Source of the DNA: JBCBJX01 sp964342855
GTDB lineage: Bacteria; Pseudomonadota; Alphaproteobacteria; Caulobacterales; Parvularculaceae
Assembly (NCBI GenBank): GCA_964342855.1
Contig: CAYFIB010000007.1
Span: 1 to 64,000, forward strand
Direction of reading: 5' to 3'
Length of the DNA: 64,000 bases
Both the position numbers and the translations under genes were made by a program. This document shows, piece after piece, positions 25,272 to 34,694 of this stretch. The notes under the pieces were generated by a model. That model did not search any database. It was not told where the DNA came from and was given only the letters and a program-made list of their open reading frames with translations. The stretch's first letter is position 1. Every line of letters begins with the position of its first letter.

Positions 25272-27448
25272 TGGGCGCGTTCGACCTCTTGGCCCGCCCG
25301 GTCCAGAAATGGGTGCGGGCTCAAGGCTGGACGGAGCTACGGGATGTTCAAGCGCGCGCGATCGAAACGATCCACGGAAAAGAGGCCGACGTCATCATCG
25401 CTGCGGCCACCGCGGGCGGTAAGACCGAAGCCGCTTTCTTGCCGCTCGTTTCGGAAGCGCTGCAAACGCCGCAGCCCGGAACCGGACGCGGCTTTGATAT
25501 CCTTTATGTCGGCCCCTTACGCGCCCTCATCAACGACCAGCACCAAAGGTTACAAAGCCTCTGCGTGGATGCCGAAATCGAGGTGACGCCTTGGCACGGG
25601 GATGTAAGCCAGTCGGTAAAGGGACGGGCGATGAAGAGCCCCAGCGGCGTTCTTTTGATCACGCCGGAATCGCTCGAAGCGCTCTTTGTACGGCGCGGCC
25701 CGATGATACCGGGCCTCTTTGGGGGCGTGAGGGCCGTTGTGGTCGACGAGCTCCATACGCTTCTTGATTCTGACCGCGGCGTGCATCTGCGATCCCTGCT
25801 GACGCGCCTCGAACTTGCGGCCTCCCGCCGTATTCGGCGGATCGGCCTCTCAGCCACATTGGGTGATATGGACTTGGCGCGCGTCCATCTTCGTCCGGAG
25901 GAGCCCGACGCCGTGCACCTTCTCGAAGCTCAGGGGGGTGACGCTGAGCTGCGGGTGCAGTTGCGAGGCTATCTGTCGGGCGGTGACGCAGAGCGCGCCG
26001 CGGAGGATGAGGTGGCCCGACACCTGTTCGAGAAACTTCGCGGTGCGAACAATCTCGTCTTCGCCGGCGCCCGCCAGAATGTGGAGGCGTATACAGATCG
26101 CTTGGCGCGCAGATCCGAGGCTGAGAGCCTGCCCCAGGAATTCTACGCGCACCATGCGAACCTATCGAAGGAGCACCGCGAATTCGTCGAGCATCGCCTG
26201 AAAGAAGGGCGCCATCCAACAACCGCTGTTTGCACCTCGACCCTCGAGCTCGGCATTGATATCGGCGATGTCGAATGCGTCGCCCAGGTGGGGGCGCCGT
26301 TCACTGTTGCCGGCCTGCGTCAGCGACTCGGCCGGTCCGGACGCCGTGAAGGCAAGGCGTCCGTGCTGCGCCAATACGCCGTGGAGGCCAAGCTCGACCG
26401 AGACTCGAACATCGTCGACCGGCTTCGTCTGGGTCTCGTTCGCAGCGTCGCGATGATCGACCTTCTCATTGAGGGCTGGTGTGAGCCGCCGCGTTCCCAG
26501 AGCCTCCACCTCTCGACGCTAGTGCATCAGATCCTTTCTGTGGTGGCCGAGCGCGGCGGGGCGAGCGCCAAGCGGCTCTACGTCGTCCTTTGCGAGAAGG
26601 GTCCTTTCACGGCGGTCACCCAAGAGGTTTTTCTCCGTGTGCTGAGGCGATTGGGTGAGCCGGACATCGGGCTCTTGGAGCAGGCCGACGACGGCACGCT
26701 GCTTCTCGGCGGAAAAGGTGAAAAGCTCGTCGAGCACTACTCTTTCTACGCCGTCTTCATGACGCCGGAGGAGTATCGGGTGTTGAGGGAAGGCAGCGAC
26801 ATCGGAACGCTGCCCGTGGACAATGTTCTGGCCAAGGGCATGACTATCATCCTCTCAGGCCGCCGGTGGGAAGTGCTCGGCGTCGACGATATCGAAAAGG
26901 TGATTACGGTCACACCGTCCGCCGCTGGGCGCCCGCCTGTCTTTGGGGGCGATCCCGGCGACGTTCATGATCGCGTGATCAACCGTATGAAGACCGTCTT
27001 CGAGGAGGAGCGGTCGCCCGTCTATTTAGACGACACGGCGCGCGAGCTCCTTGGCGAAGCGCGGCGCGAGTATGAGCGGCTTGGTCTTCGAGACCTGAGA
27101 ATCCTCAAGTCTGGCGCCGGCGAGGCGGTCCTGGCGACGTGGGCGGGAACAACGAAAACGTGGACGTTAGGACTTGTTCTCGGCGCAATGGGTTTCAAGT
27201 GGACCGCCCATGACGGTCTTCTGGAGATCTCCAGCGGGGGCCAGCGCTTGGATATCCGCGACGCGCTGCAGCCCCTCGCGGCCGGCGCTGAAACGCCGAC
27301 CATCGACGCCGGCAATCTGATGTTCGAGAAGTTTCACGCCTATCTAGGTCGTGATCTCCTGATGCGGGACGCCCAATCGTCGCGATTAGAGGTGGCCGCG
27401 CTGCCGGGTTTGGCGCAGGCGCTGCTCGTCGATGCCGAGGCGACGTAG
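25271..27448 (+). CDS. sngC: Lhr/BrxHI-like superfamily 2 helicase (SngC-like)
   Basis: A 725-residue SF2 helicase. Motif I is ATAGGKTEA (46-54), motif II DELH (159-162), motif III SAT (194-196), motif V CTSTLELGIDIG (321-332) and motif VI QRLGRSGRR (351-359). After the two RecA domains come a winged-helix-like region and a C-terminal domain resembling those of Lhr-type helicases; no DUF1998 zinc domain is seen. It starts with GTG on the last base of the ATPase stop (TAGTG). In BREX type 2 and in Shango such a helicase is paired with this ATPase family. Confidence 0.88.
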   Translation: MGAFDLLARPVQKWVRAQGWTELRDVQARAIETIHGKEADVIIAAATAGGKTEAAFLPLVSEALQTPQPGTGRGFDILYVGPLRALINDQHQRLQSLCVDAEIEVTPWHGDVSQSVKGRAMKSPSGVLLITPESLEALFVRRGPMIPGLFGGVRAVVVDELHTLLDSDRGVHLRSLLTRLELAASRRIRRIGLSATLGDMDLARVHLRPEEPDAVHLLEAQGGDAELRVQLRGYLSGGDAERAAEDEVARHLFEKLRGANNLVFAGARQNVEAYTDRLARRSEAESLPQEFYAHHANLSKEHREFVEHRLKEGRHPTTAVCTSTLELGIDIGDVECVAQVGAPFTVAGLRQRLGRSGRREGKASVLRQYAVEAKLDRDSNIVDRLRLGLVRSVAMIDLLIEGWCEPPRSQSLHLSTLVHQILSVVAERGGASAKRLYVVLCEKGPFTAVTQEVFLRVLRRLGEPDIGLLEQADDGTLLLGGKGEKLVEHYSFYAVFMTPEEYRVLREGSDIGTLPVDNVLAKGMTIILSGRRWEVLGVDDIEKVITVTPSAAGRPPVFGGDPGDVHDRVINRMKTVFEEERSPVYLDDTARELLGEARREYERLGLRDLRILKSGAGEAVLATWAGTTKTWTLGLVLGAMGFKWTAHDGLLEISSGGQRLDIRDALQPLAAGAETPTIDAGNLMFEKFHAYLGRDLLMRDAQSSRLEVAALPGLAQALLVDAEAT

Positions 27449-27475
27449 ACCAGCGCTGGCGATGAGGCGTATTGA

Positions 27476-28852
27476 TCAAGTGAAGAGCGAGTTTTGCCCC
27501 CGCCTCTGGTCGAAGACGGCGCGCCATTCGGAGGGGGCTAGGGCTTTATTGGTCCCGCCGCGCCGTACGAACAAGCGGGGGTCTTTGAGCATCTCCGCGG
27601 GTTCGTTGAGAGATGCCGGCACGCGCACGACCAATACGTGCCCCTCAGGTCGTTCGACATACTCTGAAGAAGCCCCAATCGGTGTGCGGACGATATCGGC
27701 AAGAGCCTGCATCAGGCCGCGCCGATAAAACAGGCGTGCCTCGTCATCGGGATCGCGGCGTATCGATCTTTGAATGCGTCCCTCGTCGCCAATCACGACG
27801 GCGTTATCGTCGACGCCGAGAAAAATGCAGCCGCCGCGATGGTTCTGCATCGCGGCGATGCTCTTGCCAATCTCATCAAACTTGTTACGCGCTTTACGGG
27901 CCTCGCCGTCGTTCCCATCACGCGTCCCGGCGATGGGTACAAAGACGAAAGGTTTGAACTCGACCTCGTCGCCTTCACCGGATTCAAGAGCACGCTCGAG
28001 GAGCGCTTCAGCGTCTGACAGTTTCCGACGCGGTGGCGATATTAGGCGGTCGCGGCTTGTGACGCGATCAAGAAACGCGCCGTCATTGGAGAAAAGCGCG
28101 ATGTCCCAGTCCATCTCGATCTCCGCGATCTTGATAAGCTGGTCGTCGTGGGTCGGGCGTTCCTCGATCTGCCGAACTTCGGAGGGCCCCGTGGCGGCGC
28201 CGTTCAACCTCAAGAGACCGGCTTCGAGGTCGGTCCCTGCGCAACGAACGCGCACGCCGTCAGGCACCTGAGAAATGTCAGAAATCCAGCCGCGGGTCTC
28301 CGGCAAAAGGATATGAAGCGACCACATGCGCCCATCTCGTTCGCCGCTGAAGTCTTCGATCGGCGCCCAGTCCTGAAGAGCCGCCTCAAGGCTCGGATAG
28401 TAAGGCGCGCCCGCCGCATGCATCATATCCACCGCAGCGTTGAGCTGGTCATTGCGTTCGAAGCGTGTGGTCACCAAAAGACCGGCTTGAGGTAAATAAC
28501 GATTGGTATGCGTCAGCCTTTCGGTCTCCCAGTAACGATGGGGCGCCATGGAGATGCTCTGGCCGGAAATCATCGCGTCCCCGCGATCGAAGGCCTCAAG
28601 GAGGTTCGCAAGCTCGTCCTTGGTCAGCGCTTCTTCAATCAGAAGAGCGGTGTCATATTCGAAACGCTGTGAAGGAGTTTCATCAGGGGCTTCCTTAGGA
28701 CGGATGATCACAAAGCCGGGCGTCCAACTCTCGTCGTCCTCTGATCGCAAAAAACAAGCGCGCAACTGAAAGACCTGATCATTCGGCAGACGCGCAAGAG
28801 CGTCGTCGAGTTCGGACGGTTTCGCACGAAGATTGGGTCGCTTCAGTTTCAT
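27476..28852 (-). CDS. AlbA_2 (Schlafen-type) domain protein
   Basis: A 458-residue protein. The C-terminal part (about 285-445) shows the AlbA_2/Schlafen signature: VEFK near 297-300, then NHRGGCIFLGVDD (338-349) and a closing LFVRRGGTNKALAPSEW. The N-terminal 280 residues are not recognised. Proteins with this domain bind nucleic acid and some Schlafen relatives cut tRNA; whether this one is a nuclease cannot be judged. It overlaps the ATPase gene by four bases and is last in the minus-strand unit, ending 27 bases from the helicase stop. Confidence 0.78.
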   Translation of the reverse strand: MKLKRPNLRAKPSELDDALARLPNDQVFQLRACFLRSEDDESWTPGFVIIRPKEAPDETPSQRFEYDTALLIEEALTKDELANLLEAFDRGDAMISGQSISMAPHRYWETERLTHTNRYLPQAGLLVTTRFERNDQLNAAVDMMHAAGAPYYPSLEAALQDWAPIEDFSGERDGRMWSLHILLPETRGWISDISQVPDGVRVRCAGTDLEAGLLRLNGAATGPSEVRQIEERPTHDDQLIKIAEIEMDWDIALFSNDGAFLDRVTSRDRLISPPRRKLSDAEALLERALESGEGDEVEFKPFVFVPIAGTRDGNDGEARKARNKFDEIGKSIAAMQNHRGGCIFLGVDDNAVVIGDEGRIQRSIRRDPDDEARLFYRRGLMQALADIVRTPIGASSEYVERPEGHVLVVRVPASLNEPAEMLKDPRLFVRRGGTNKALAPSEWRAVFDQRRGQNSLFT

Positions 28853-31800
28853 TCGGCGGATTCCCGCGACGCGGCGCGGGCCGACGCCGGGCGGAGCTCA
28901 TGCACCCGCACCGCGGATCCAGACGCCTGTTCCGCGATTTCGATGAGATGGCGGTGATGGGTCAAATAGATCACCTGACCTTTGCGGGACATGTCATGGA
29001 GCAAACGAAACGTCGCCAACGCCCGCTGGTCGTCGAATGGTTCGAGAATATCATCGGCGATGAACGGGAGAGGAGGGCGGGTGCGCGAGAATTCGGCATG
29101 ACCGGCGATTCGCAGGGCCAGATAAAGCTGCGTTCGGGTGCCTTCTGACAATCGGTCGACCGCGATCGTTCCGTCATCGGCGCGCTCGGCGACCAAGGTT
29201 TCGTCGTCGCCCGTTGGAACGGCCACCAGTCTTGGATAGCGACCTGCCGTCATTTGAGAAAAAGCGGCGCTCGCGGCCTCCATCATCGTTCCGCGATGGG
29301 CGTCGCGATAGGCGTGCATGGCGCGTTCGACGATCATCTTGCCGGCCCGCAGTTCAAGATAGGTTTGGGCGTGCTCGGCCATTGTTTCGAGCAGGGTCGA
29401 GCGTTCCTGTTCCAGAGCAGCGGCGGTCTCGTCACCCTTCACGGCCTGCGTCTTCATCGCGGCGGTTTTTTTCTCCGTGTGGAGCTCTTGCAGCGCTGCG
29501 AATTCCAGCTCCGCTTCGCGTTCGGCGGCCGCCAAGTCAGCTTTTGCCGTGGCCAAGGCCTCGTCTGATGCCACGAGCGGCGCGAGCCGCGCACGCCATT
29601 GGCCTTCGTCGTCACTGTTGAGCACGTCCCGCAAGGTTCGGCGATGACCGTCGATGGCTTTCTCAATCGAAGCCGCCTCCCTCGCCCTTTCAAGATGTTC
29701 GATCGTGTCTTGAAGGTCCTTCGCGCCCGTGCGGGCGCCAAGAGCACCGATTTCCTGGTCGACGGTGCCTGCTTGGCGCTTCGCCTCGCGCAAACGCTCG
29801 TGGCTTTGCGCAAGGCGTTCGCTGACGGTTTCTCGTTTGTTTATCAGTACGCAGATCTGTTCGGCCTCTGACTTGAGCGCTGCGGCGATCTCAAGCGGCG
29901 GATCGTCGGCTTGGGAATCGCCCGCCAAAGAAGTGAGCCTTCTGACGATGTCCGTGAAAGCTTCTATATCCGATCGCATAGCATCAATGCGCCGACCGAG
30001 CTCGTGGGCGGCGTCAATCTGGGGCGCGAGTTCTTGCAGACCTTCGAGAAGAGAGAGAACCGCTCCCGGCTCTGTATGATCGAACCAAACCTCGACCAAC
30101 GCATCGTCCCACTCAGTACGCCAGTCATCGAGCGCCGCTTTCGCTGTCTCTCGGTCGACGGCTCGTTTTTTGGCGGCCCGGCGCGCTTCCTCCATTCGAT
30201 CCTTCGCTGCCTGCCGCGCCGCTTCGTTCTCCGTCAGGGTTTTGGCATGGCGGATCGCCAGATCGAGAAGGTGTCTGTCATCGTCCGGCAGTGTGCATCC
30301 GGACTCATCGGCAATTCGGCGAAGTCGGCTTGCGGCCTCGGTGAAGAGCGTTTCGCGCTGGCGGAGCGTTTCGGTGTGATCTTTAGCTTCAGCAGCTAAC
30401 GCTAGGACGCCCTGGCGTTTGGAAAGCCACGTCTCAAGTTCGGGAAGGCTCGTTGTTGTCGGGAGACCAAGGTCCTCCGCAAGGAATGCGCTCGCTTCGG
30501 AAAGCTTCGTTTGTTCGGCGCGCAAGGCGGTAAGCTGTTCCGTACAACGGCGCTCCTCGCCTTCGTTCGTTTTAAGGAGCCGCGACCACTCGCGCATTTG
30601 ACCAAGATCAGCGCCGCGTAGGGCGCGTTTTTCCGACGCCTGATCGAATTCCGTACGCGTTGCCTCGTAGGCATCCGCTGTAGCGTCGAGGCGACCGGTA
30701 GCTTTCTCTGACAAAGCCTCTCGATGGGCGAGCCATGCTTCATCACGACGATCGCGAAGGCTTCTCGCGGCATCATCGCTCACGATATCCGGGTCGGCCT
30801 CCCACGCGGCGAGAAACGATCGGTGTTCGTCGATCGCCCGCGCGATCTCGTCTAGCCGACTTTGGAAATGGGCGATCTCGTTGGCGACTTTGTCCAAATC
30901 CTTGACAAGGCCCGACAATTTCTCTCTCGAAGGGACGAGGAGCGCGCCAAGTGCATCCACGTCGCCGACCCAAGGGCGCAATCCCTGAAGCGCCGCCATC
31001 AGCGCCCGATCTGATTGTCGACACCGTTCCCGCTCTTCTTCGAGGCGGGTGAGATCAAGATAAGATCGCTCGGCTTCGATCGCCGCTTCGAGGATGCGGG
31101 CGTCTGGCGGCAGCTTATGCAAAGCAACACCCGCCTCAGCTTCACGCTCGGCTTCATCGGCCGACATCGCTTCGCTGTTAGCCGTTTCATACGCACCGAA
31201 GATCTGCTCGCCTCGGCGAGCGAGATCTTTCAGTTGGATCAACTTGGGAGCGGCAAGGACGAGCGATGAAGGATCACTGTCTTCTTCTTCGCCGATCTTG
31301 CGGAGGGTTGCAGAAATCTTGTTCTGCGCCGCGGCGTGCTCCGCCTGACGTTTGCTAATGTCCAGAAAAGCCGTTCGAGCGCGGCTCTCGAGTTCCTCGA
31401 CGCCTAATGCCGCCATTCCTTGCAACAGGTCATCAGCATACGCGGGGATGGTCGCTTCGTTGAGTTCGGCTTCGAGACGGTGAATATCCTCTTCCGCCGA
31501 TTTGACCTGGCTCGCAGTCTCAATTTGCGCCGTCTGCAACTCCCTCGCGCGATCAAGGTCTTCTATCGATGCGCGCGGCGTCGCGCCAAGCGCGGCAAGT
31601 CTCTGTTTGCTTTCCTCAATGTCCCGCCAGGGACCGACCGCCGCAAGGTTCGACTTCATCTCAGTCATGGCAGCCTGGCGTTCGTCATAGGCGGCTTTTG
31701 CTGCATCGTATCGATCCGCCGCCTCTTGTTCGGCTTCGACCAAGCGGCGAAAAGTCGGGGCGTCGATATCGATTTCGCCGTGACGCTGCTTGATGGCGTC

Positions 31801-32370
31801 GATCGCCTTCGCCGCCTCAGCGATTTTGGTCGACTGGGCGCGCGGTCTGAAAATGGCGTCCGCCTCATCTGCGATTTCGTCGAGTGTTGCCGAAGCGGAG
31901 GTCAATCCCGAGGCTCCAGCGAATAGAAGCGCGCCGAGGCTGCCTTCAGCACGCAGAATATCATCACCACCGCGCACCAATTGATCCCGATCAAGAGAGA
32001 AGAGTCGCAGAAACTCTTCCCGATTGATGCCGGTCAGTAGACGGAGTAGTGCGGCTTCATCGGCAGAGCCGCCGGTCTTGTCTTTGAGCGTGCCGCGGCG
32101 CCCCTTGACCCGGATCGCGGAGAAGGGGCCATCCGCTGTGGTGAGGGATGCTCCGATCGCGAGCGCCCTGTTGTCATGAAGGAAATTGTAACGCGTTCGC
32201 TCCTCGACGCCGTAGAGGAAATCGGAGATCGCATCTCTGAGGGTGGATTTGCCGGCTTCATTGTCGCCGTAGATGACATGGAAATCAGGGCCTTCTCCGG
32301 CAGATCCGAAATCGATCGCCTCGTCGGTGAAGCAACCGAAGCGTTGAAGGTGAAGATGATCAAGCCTCAT
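28849..32370 (-). CDS. SbcC/YhaN-like AAA ATPase with long coiled coils
   Basis: An 1173-residue SMC-like ATPase. Walker A (YGDNEAGKST, about 34-43) is near the N-terminus. Near the C-terminus are the ABC signature LSEGT, Walker B (LPFIADDILEPFDD) and the H-loop (YLTHH). The roughly 700 residues between are coiled coil with no CxxC zinc hook, so it resembles Bacillus YhaN more than SbcC or Rad50. It overlaps the nuclease gene by 11 bases. With that nuclease it should form an ATP-driven DNA end-processing complex. Confidence 0.85.
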   Translation of the reverse strand: MRLDHLHLQRFGCFTDEAIDFGSAGEGPDFHVIYGDNEAGKSTLRDAISDFLYGVEERTRYNFLHDNRALAIGASLTTADGPFSAIRVKGRRGTLKDKTGGSADEAALLRLLTGINREEFLRLFSLDRDQLVRGGDDILRAEGSLGALLFAGASGLTSASATLDEIADEADAIFRPRAQSTKIAEAAKAIDAIKQRHGEIDIDAPTFRRLVEAEQEAADRYDAAKAAYDERQAAMTEMKSNLAAVGPWRDIEESKQRLAALGATPRASIEDLDRARELQTAQIETASQVKSAEEDIHRLEAELNEATIPAYADDLLQGMAALGVEELESRARTAFLDISKRQAEHAAAQNKISATLRKIGEEEDSDPSSLVLAAPKLIQLKDLARRGEQIFGAYETANSEAMSADEAEREAEAGVALHKLPPDARILEAAIEAERSYLDLTRLEEERERCRQSDRALMAALQGLRPWVGDVDALGALLVPSREKLSGLVKDLDKVANEIAHFQSRLDEIARAIDEHRSFLAAWEADPDIVSDDAARSLRDRRDEAWLAHREALSEKATGRLDATADAYEATRTEFDQASEKRALRGADLGQMREWSRLLKTNEGEERRCTEQLTALRAEQTKLSEASAFLAEDLGLPTTTSLPELETWLSKRQGVLALAAEAKDHTETLRQRETLFTEAASRLRRIADESGCTLPDDDRHLLDLAIRHAKTLTENEAARQAAKDRMEEARRAAKKRAVDRETAKAALDDWRTEWDDALVEVWFDHTEPGAVLSLLEGLQELAPQIDAAHELGRRIDAMRSDIEAFTDIVRRLTSLAGDSQADDPPLEIAAALKSEAEQICVLINKRETVSERLAQSHERLREAKRQAGTVDQEIGALGARTGAKDLQDTIEHLERAREAASIEKAIDGHRRTLRDVLNSDDEGQWRARLAPLVASDEALATAKADLAAAEREAELEFAALQELHTEKKTAAMKTQAVKGDETAAALEQERSTLLETMAEHAQTYLELRAGKMIVERAMHAYRDAHRGTMMEAASAAFSQMTAGRYPRLVAVPTGDDETLVAERADDGTIAVDRLSEGTRTQLYLALRIAGHAEFSRTRPPLPFIADDILEPFDDQRALATFRLLHDMSRKGQVIYLTHHRHLIEIAEQASGSAVRVHELRPASARAASRESAE

Positions 32371-33607
32371 CGGCGCCGCTCGCTTCGCTGAGGCGCGCCA
32401 GGATGCGCTCCGCGCCTATACCCACCGCCTTCGCCAGGATGTTGGGATGGACCATCGGGTCGAAACGGTCCCGGAGTTCCGCCGGGAGTTTCTTGACGAG
32501 CTGCATGGCGTCATCGCGGAGCATGTCTTCCACAGTTGAGGCGGGCACCTCTCCCTCGGTGATCAGCGACTTCAGCGCTTCAATCTCGCCGCTTTCATCG
32601 CGGGAAGACGTTCTGTCGACCAGTTCGGCTTTCTCGAAATACAGCGGGCCAGAGCGATCGGCCGCCGAGGCCAATTCTTCGTCACGCTTATCGGCGTCCC
32701 GCATCAGCTCCCGCATGAGGGAAGTTTCTCCGCAGAGCTCCGCCCGCACCACGCCGTGATCGGTCTCCATATCATCGGCGAAACGACCGAAAGCCTCTCC
32801 TGCGCGGCTGACCAACGATGCCCAATCCTCGACCCCGTCGAGGTCGATGCGGATACGTTCAAAACGGACTGACGCCACGCTGCGTTCTTCGACGTGGACG
32901 GCTCCGTTACTCTTTATGGTCACGAGGCTGACGGATCTTGCCCCATCCTCATTGATATGGCGGCCTTGCGGGATGCCAGGCATGACAATGGTGCAGTCCG
33001 GTTTGGAGTGTACAGAGCGTTTATGAATATGGCCGAGCGCCCAGTACGCGTAGCCGTGACAGGCAAGATCGGCGACGGGGCAGGGCGCGTAATCATCGTG
33101 AGCGGGCGATCCGCTTAGGCTCGTATGCATCACGCCGATATCAACGATCCCATCAGTCCCGGGTTTGTACTTCGGGAGGAGACTGTCAGGGGCATGAGGT
33201 TTCGCATAGCTAACCCCGTGAAGGTGAACCGCCCCGCCTTTTAGGTCCACCGGTTCGTCACGCCCCTTGAATACATGGATGCCCTCCGGAAGCGTCATTT
33301 CCTTCGTGATCACTGATTCTGCGTCATGGTTGCCACGGAGGACAAAGCCAGCAATGCCCGCGCCCGTCAGACGGCGCATCTCCTCCGCGAAGAAACGTGC
33401 TGTCTTCATGCTGCGGAGCTTGCCGTCGTAGAGGTCGCCAGCGATGATCAAGGCGTCAACGTCTTCGTCAATACACAGGTCAACAGTCCGGCTAAACGCG
33501 GTTCGGGTTGCAATGCCGACGGCTTCCGCTGCCTCAGGCGCGCGGAGGGCGAGTGACCTGAGAGGCGAGTCCAGATGGATATCTGCGGTGTGGACGAAGC
33601 GAAACAT
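32360..33607 (-). CDS. SbcD/YhaO-like DNA exonuclease
   Basis: A 415-residue metallophosphoesterase of the Mre11/SbcD/YhaO type. The metal ligands are in order: D9 and H11 (HTADIHLDS), D58 (AGDLYD), N93 and H94 (RGNHD), H161 (VMHTSLSG), and H193 and H195 (LGHIHKR). The C-terminal half should hold the ATPase. It is first in a three-gene minus-strand unit with the YhaN-like ATPase and the AlbA_2 protein. Nucleases of this family cut DNA ends; in a defence locus phage DNA is the likely target. Confidence 0.87.
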   Translation of the reverse strand: MFRFVHTADIHLDSPLRSLALRAPEAAEAVGIATRTAFSRTVDLCIDEDVDALIIAGDLYDGKLRSMKTARFFAEEMRRLTGAGIAGFVLRGNHDAESVITKEMTLPEGIHVFKGRDEPVDLKGGAVHLHGVSYAKPHAPDSLLPKYKPGTDGIVDIGVMHTSLSGSPAHDDYAPCPVADLACHGYAYWALGHIHKRSVHSKPDCTIVMPGIPQGRHINEDGARSVSLVTIKSNGAVHVEERSVASVRFERIRIDLDGVEDWASLVSRAGEAFGRFADDMETDHGVVRAELCGETSLMRELMRDADKRDEELASAADRSGPLYFEKAELVDRTSSRDESGEIEALKSLITEGEVPASTVEDMLRDDAMQLVKKLPAELRDRFDPMVHPNILAKAVGIGAERILARLSEASGADEA

Positions 33608-34319
33608 TGTTTCTCTTTAGCCTTCTTTTGGACAGCGCGTGATCAACTGCTCAGAATGTTTTGGCTGTTCGCGTATTCTGGCGATCCGTCCCAAGAGGGT
33701 TTTTCACCCGGCGCCGGGAAGAACGTTCTGGAAGACATCGGGCTGGACGGCTACGAGGTGCTAGCCACCTTGCCGATGCCGCGGCGTATAGACGAGGCCG
33801 AGATTTGGTCTTCGGAATTGAGCCTCTATCCTTCCATCAACGAAAGAGACCAGATTCCCTTACTCGAACTGGACGACGTTTCACAACCCAGGCCACCGGG
33901 ATCGAGGGCCAGCCACAACAAGGATGGCATCTCGTATCTCCTGTTCGGTGGTTTAGCCGCTCAGGAATAGGGGGCAGTTGCTTTGTTGCAAGAAACTGGG
34001 ACGACGCTGATCCCGCTCACGGGCTTTAGAGATCAGCAAGGAGATGAAAGCGCATTTCGTGCACCAGCGGGTCCCTTTTGGCGATCTGCGGGCCGCGGGG
34101 AGGCGCTGAGCCGCGGAATCTCGAAGTAACTCAAACACCGGCATAGGGATTCCGGACGCAAATGTACGCTGTAAACTTTATCTCGTACAGTTTCAACGAA
34201 TTCAACACGTTAGAAGGCACATAAAGACATCCTTATTTCGACATACCCCAAAATAGGTTCTGGAATCGGAAAATCCGCATTTTGAAAAATCCCATATCGG
34301 TTCTGTCGATAGTAGTGTG
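33608..34319. other. Gap between the nuclease unit and the replication module
   Basis: About 0.7 kb without a convincing gene. An open frame at 33575-33970 (plus) could encode about 130 residues but overlaps the nuclease start, has no ribosome site and no recognisable domain. From about 34140 the sequence becomes A+T-rich. The promoter of the minus-strand nuclease unit should lie near 33610-33700. Confidence 0.35.
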
Positions 34320-34351
34320 ATTGCGATATTGCGATTTCGAGATATTGCGAT
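34320..34351 (+). repeat. ATTGCGAT octamer repeats
   Basis: Three ATTGCGAT copies at 34320, 34328 and 34344. Another ATTGCGAT lies at 34673 and a TTTGCGAT at 34680, so this octamer flanks the TGATACAA cluster on both sides. Confidence 0.55.
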
Positions 34352-34372
34352 TTCAAGCGTCACTGCGGCAGG

Positions 34373-34586
34373 TGATACAACTTTTGACTTGTATCACAAC
34401 TTGTATCAGGAAAATCCCTTTAGTTTCAATGGGTTGATACAAGTGATACAACTGATACACCAATTTCCGGGTTAGGCCATATAGGGTAATGGAATCCGGG
34501 AATTCTTGGACTCGTAGGAACGACTGACTCAGTTGTATCACTTCGTATAAAGCATCAATGAAATCAGCGTGTTAGGGGTGATACAA
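34373..34586. repeat. TGATACAA octamer cluster, possible replication origin
   Basis: Eight copies in about 210 bp. Direct: 34373, 34435, 34444, 34453 (last base C) and 34579. Inverted (TTGTATCA): 34389, 34401 and 34533. Three direct copies are spaced nine bases apart. It lies downstream of a primase-helicase gene. In satellite phage P4 the primase-helicase binds short repeats at the origin and at a second site, so an origin role is plausible; that is inference. Confidence 0.6.
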
Positions 34587-34639
34587 CTTCGAACGGCCTT
34601 CGCCGACGCCCTGGCAGAGAAGGCCGCGGAAAACGAAAA

Positions 34640-34667
34640 ACCCGTCGAACGGAAGCCCGACGGGTTC
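34640..34667 (-). terminator. Rho-independent terminator of the primase gene
   Basis: A 9-bp stem (AACCCGTCG with CGACGGGTT) and ten-base loop. Read on the minus strand it is followed by TTTTTCGTTTT, 28 bases after the primase stop. Confidence 0.8.
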
Positions 34668-34694
34668 TGAGATTGCGATTTTGCGATTTTTAGA

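Noticed and set aside
21224..27448. BREX system
   Set aside because: The ATPase and helicase resemble BrxD and BrxHI, but no PglX methyltransferase, PglZ or BrxC/PglY gene is present; the TerB partner fits Shango better.
33575..33970. Open frame of 131 codons on the plus strand after the nuclease gene
   Set aside because: It overlaps the start of the nuclease gene on the other strand, has no ribosome site and shows no recognisable domain.
34373..34586. CRISPR-like array
   Set aside because: The repeats are only eight bases, irregularly spaced and in both orientations, and no cas gene is present.
34579..34671. Thirty-codon plus-strand frame with a GTG start (GTG-ATA-CAA...)
   Set aside because: It starts inside a TGATACAA repeat and runs through the terminator stem of the primase gene; there is no ribosome site.
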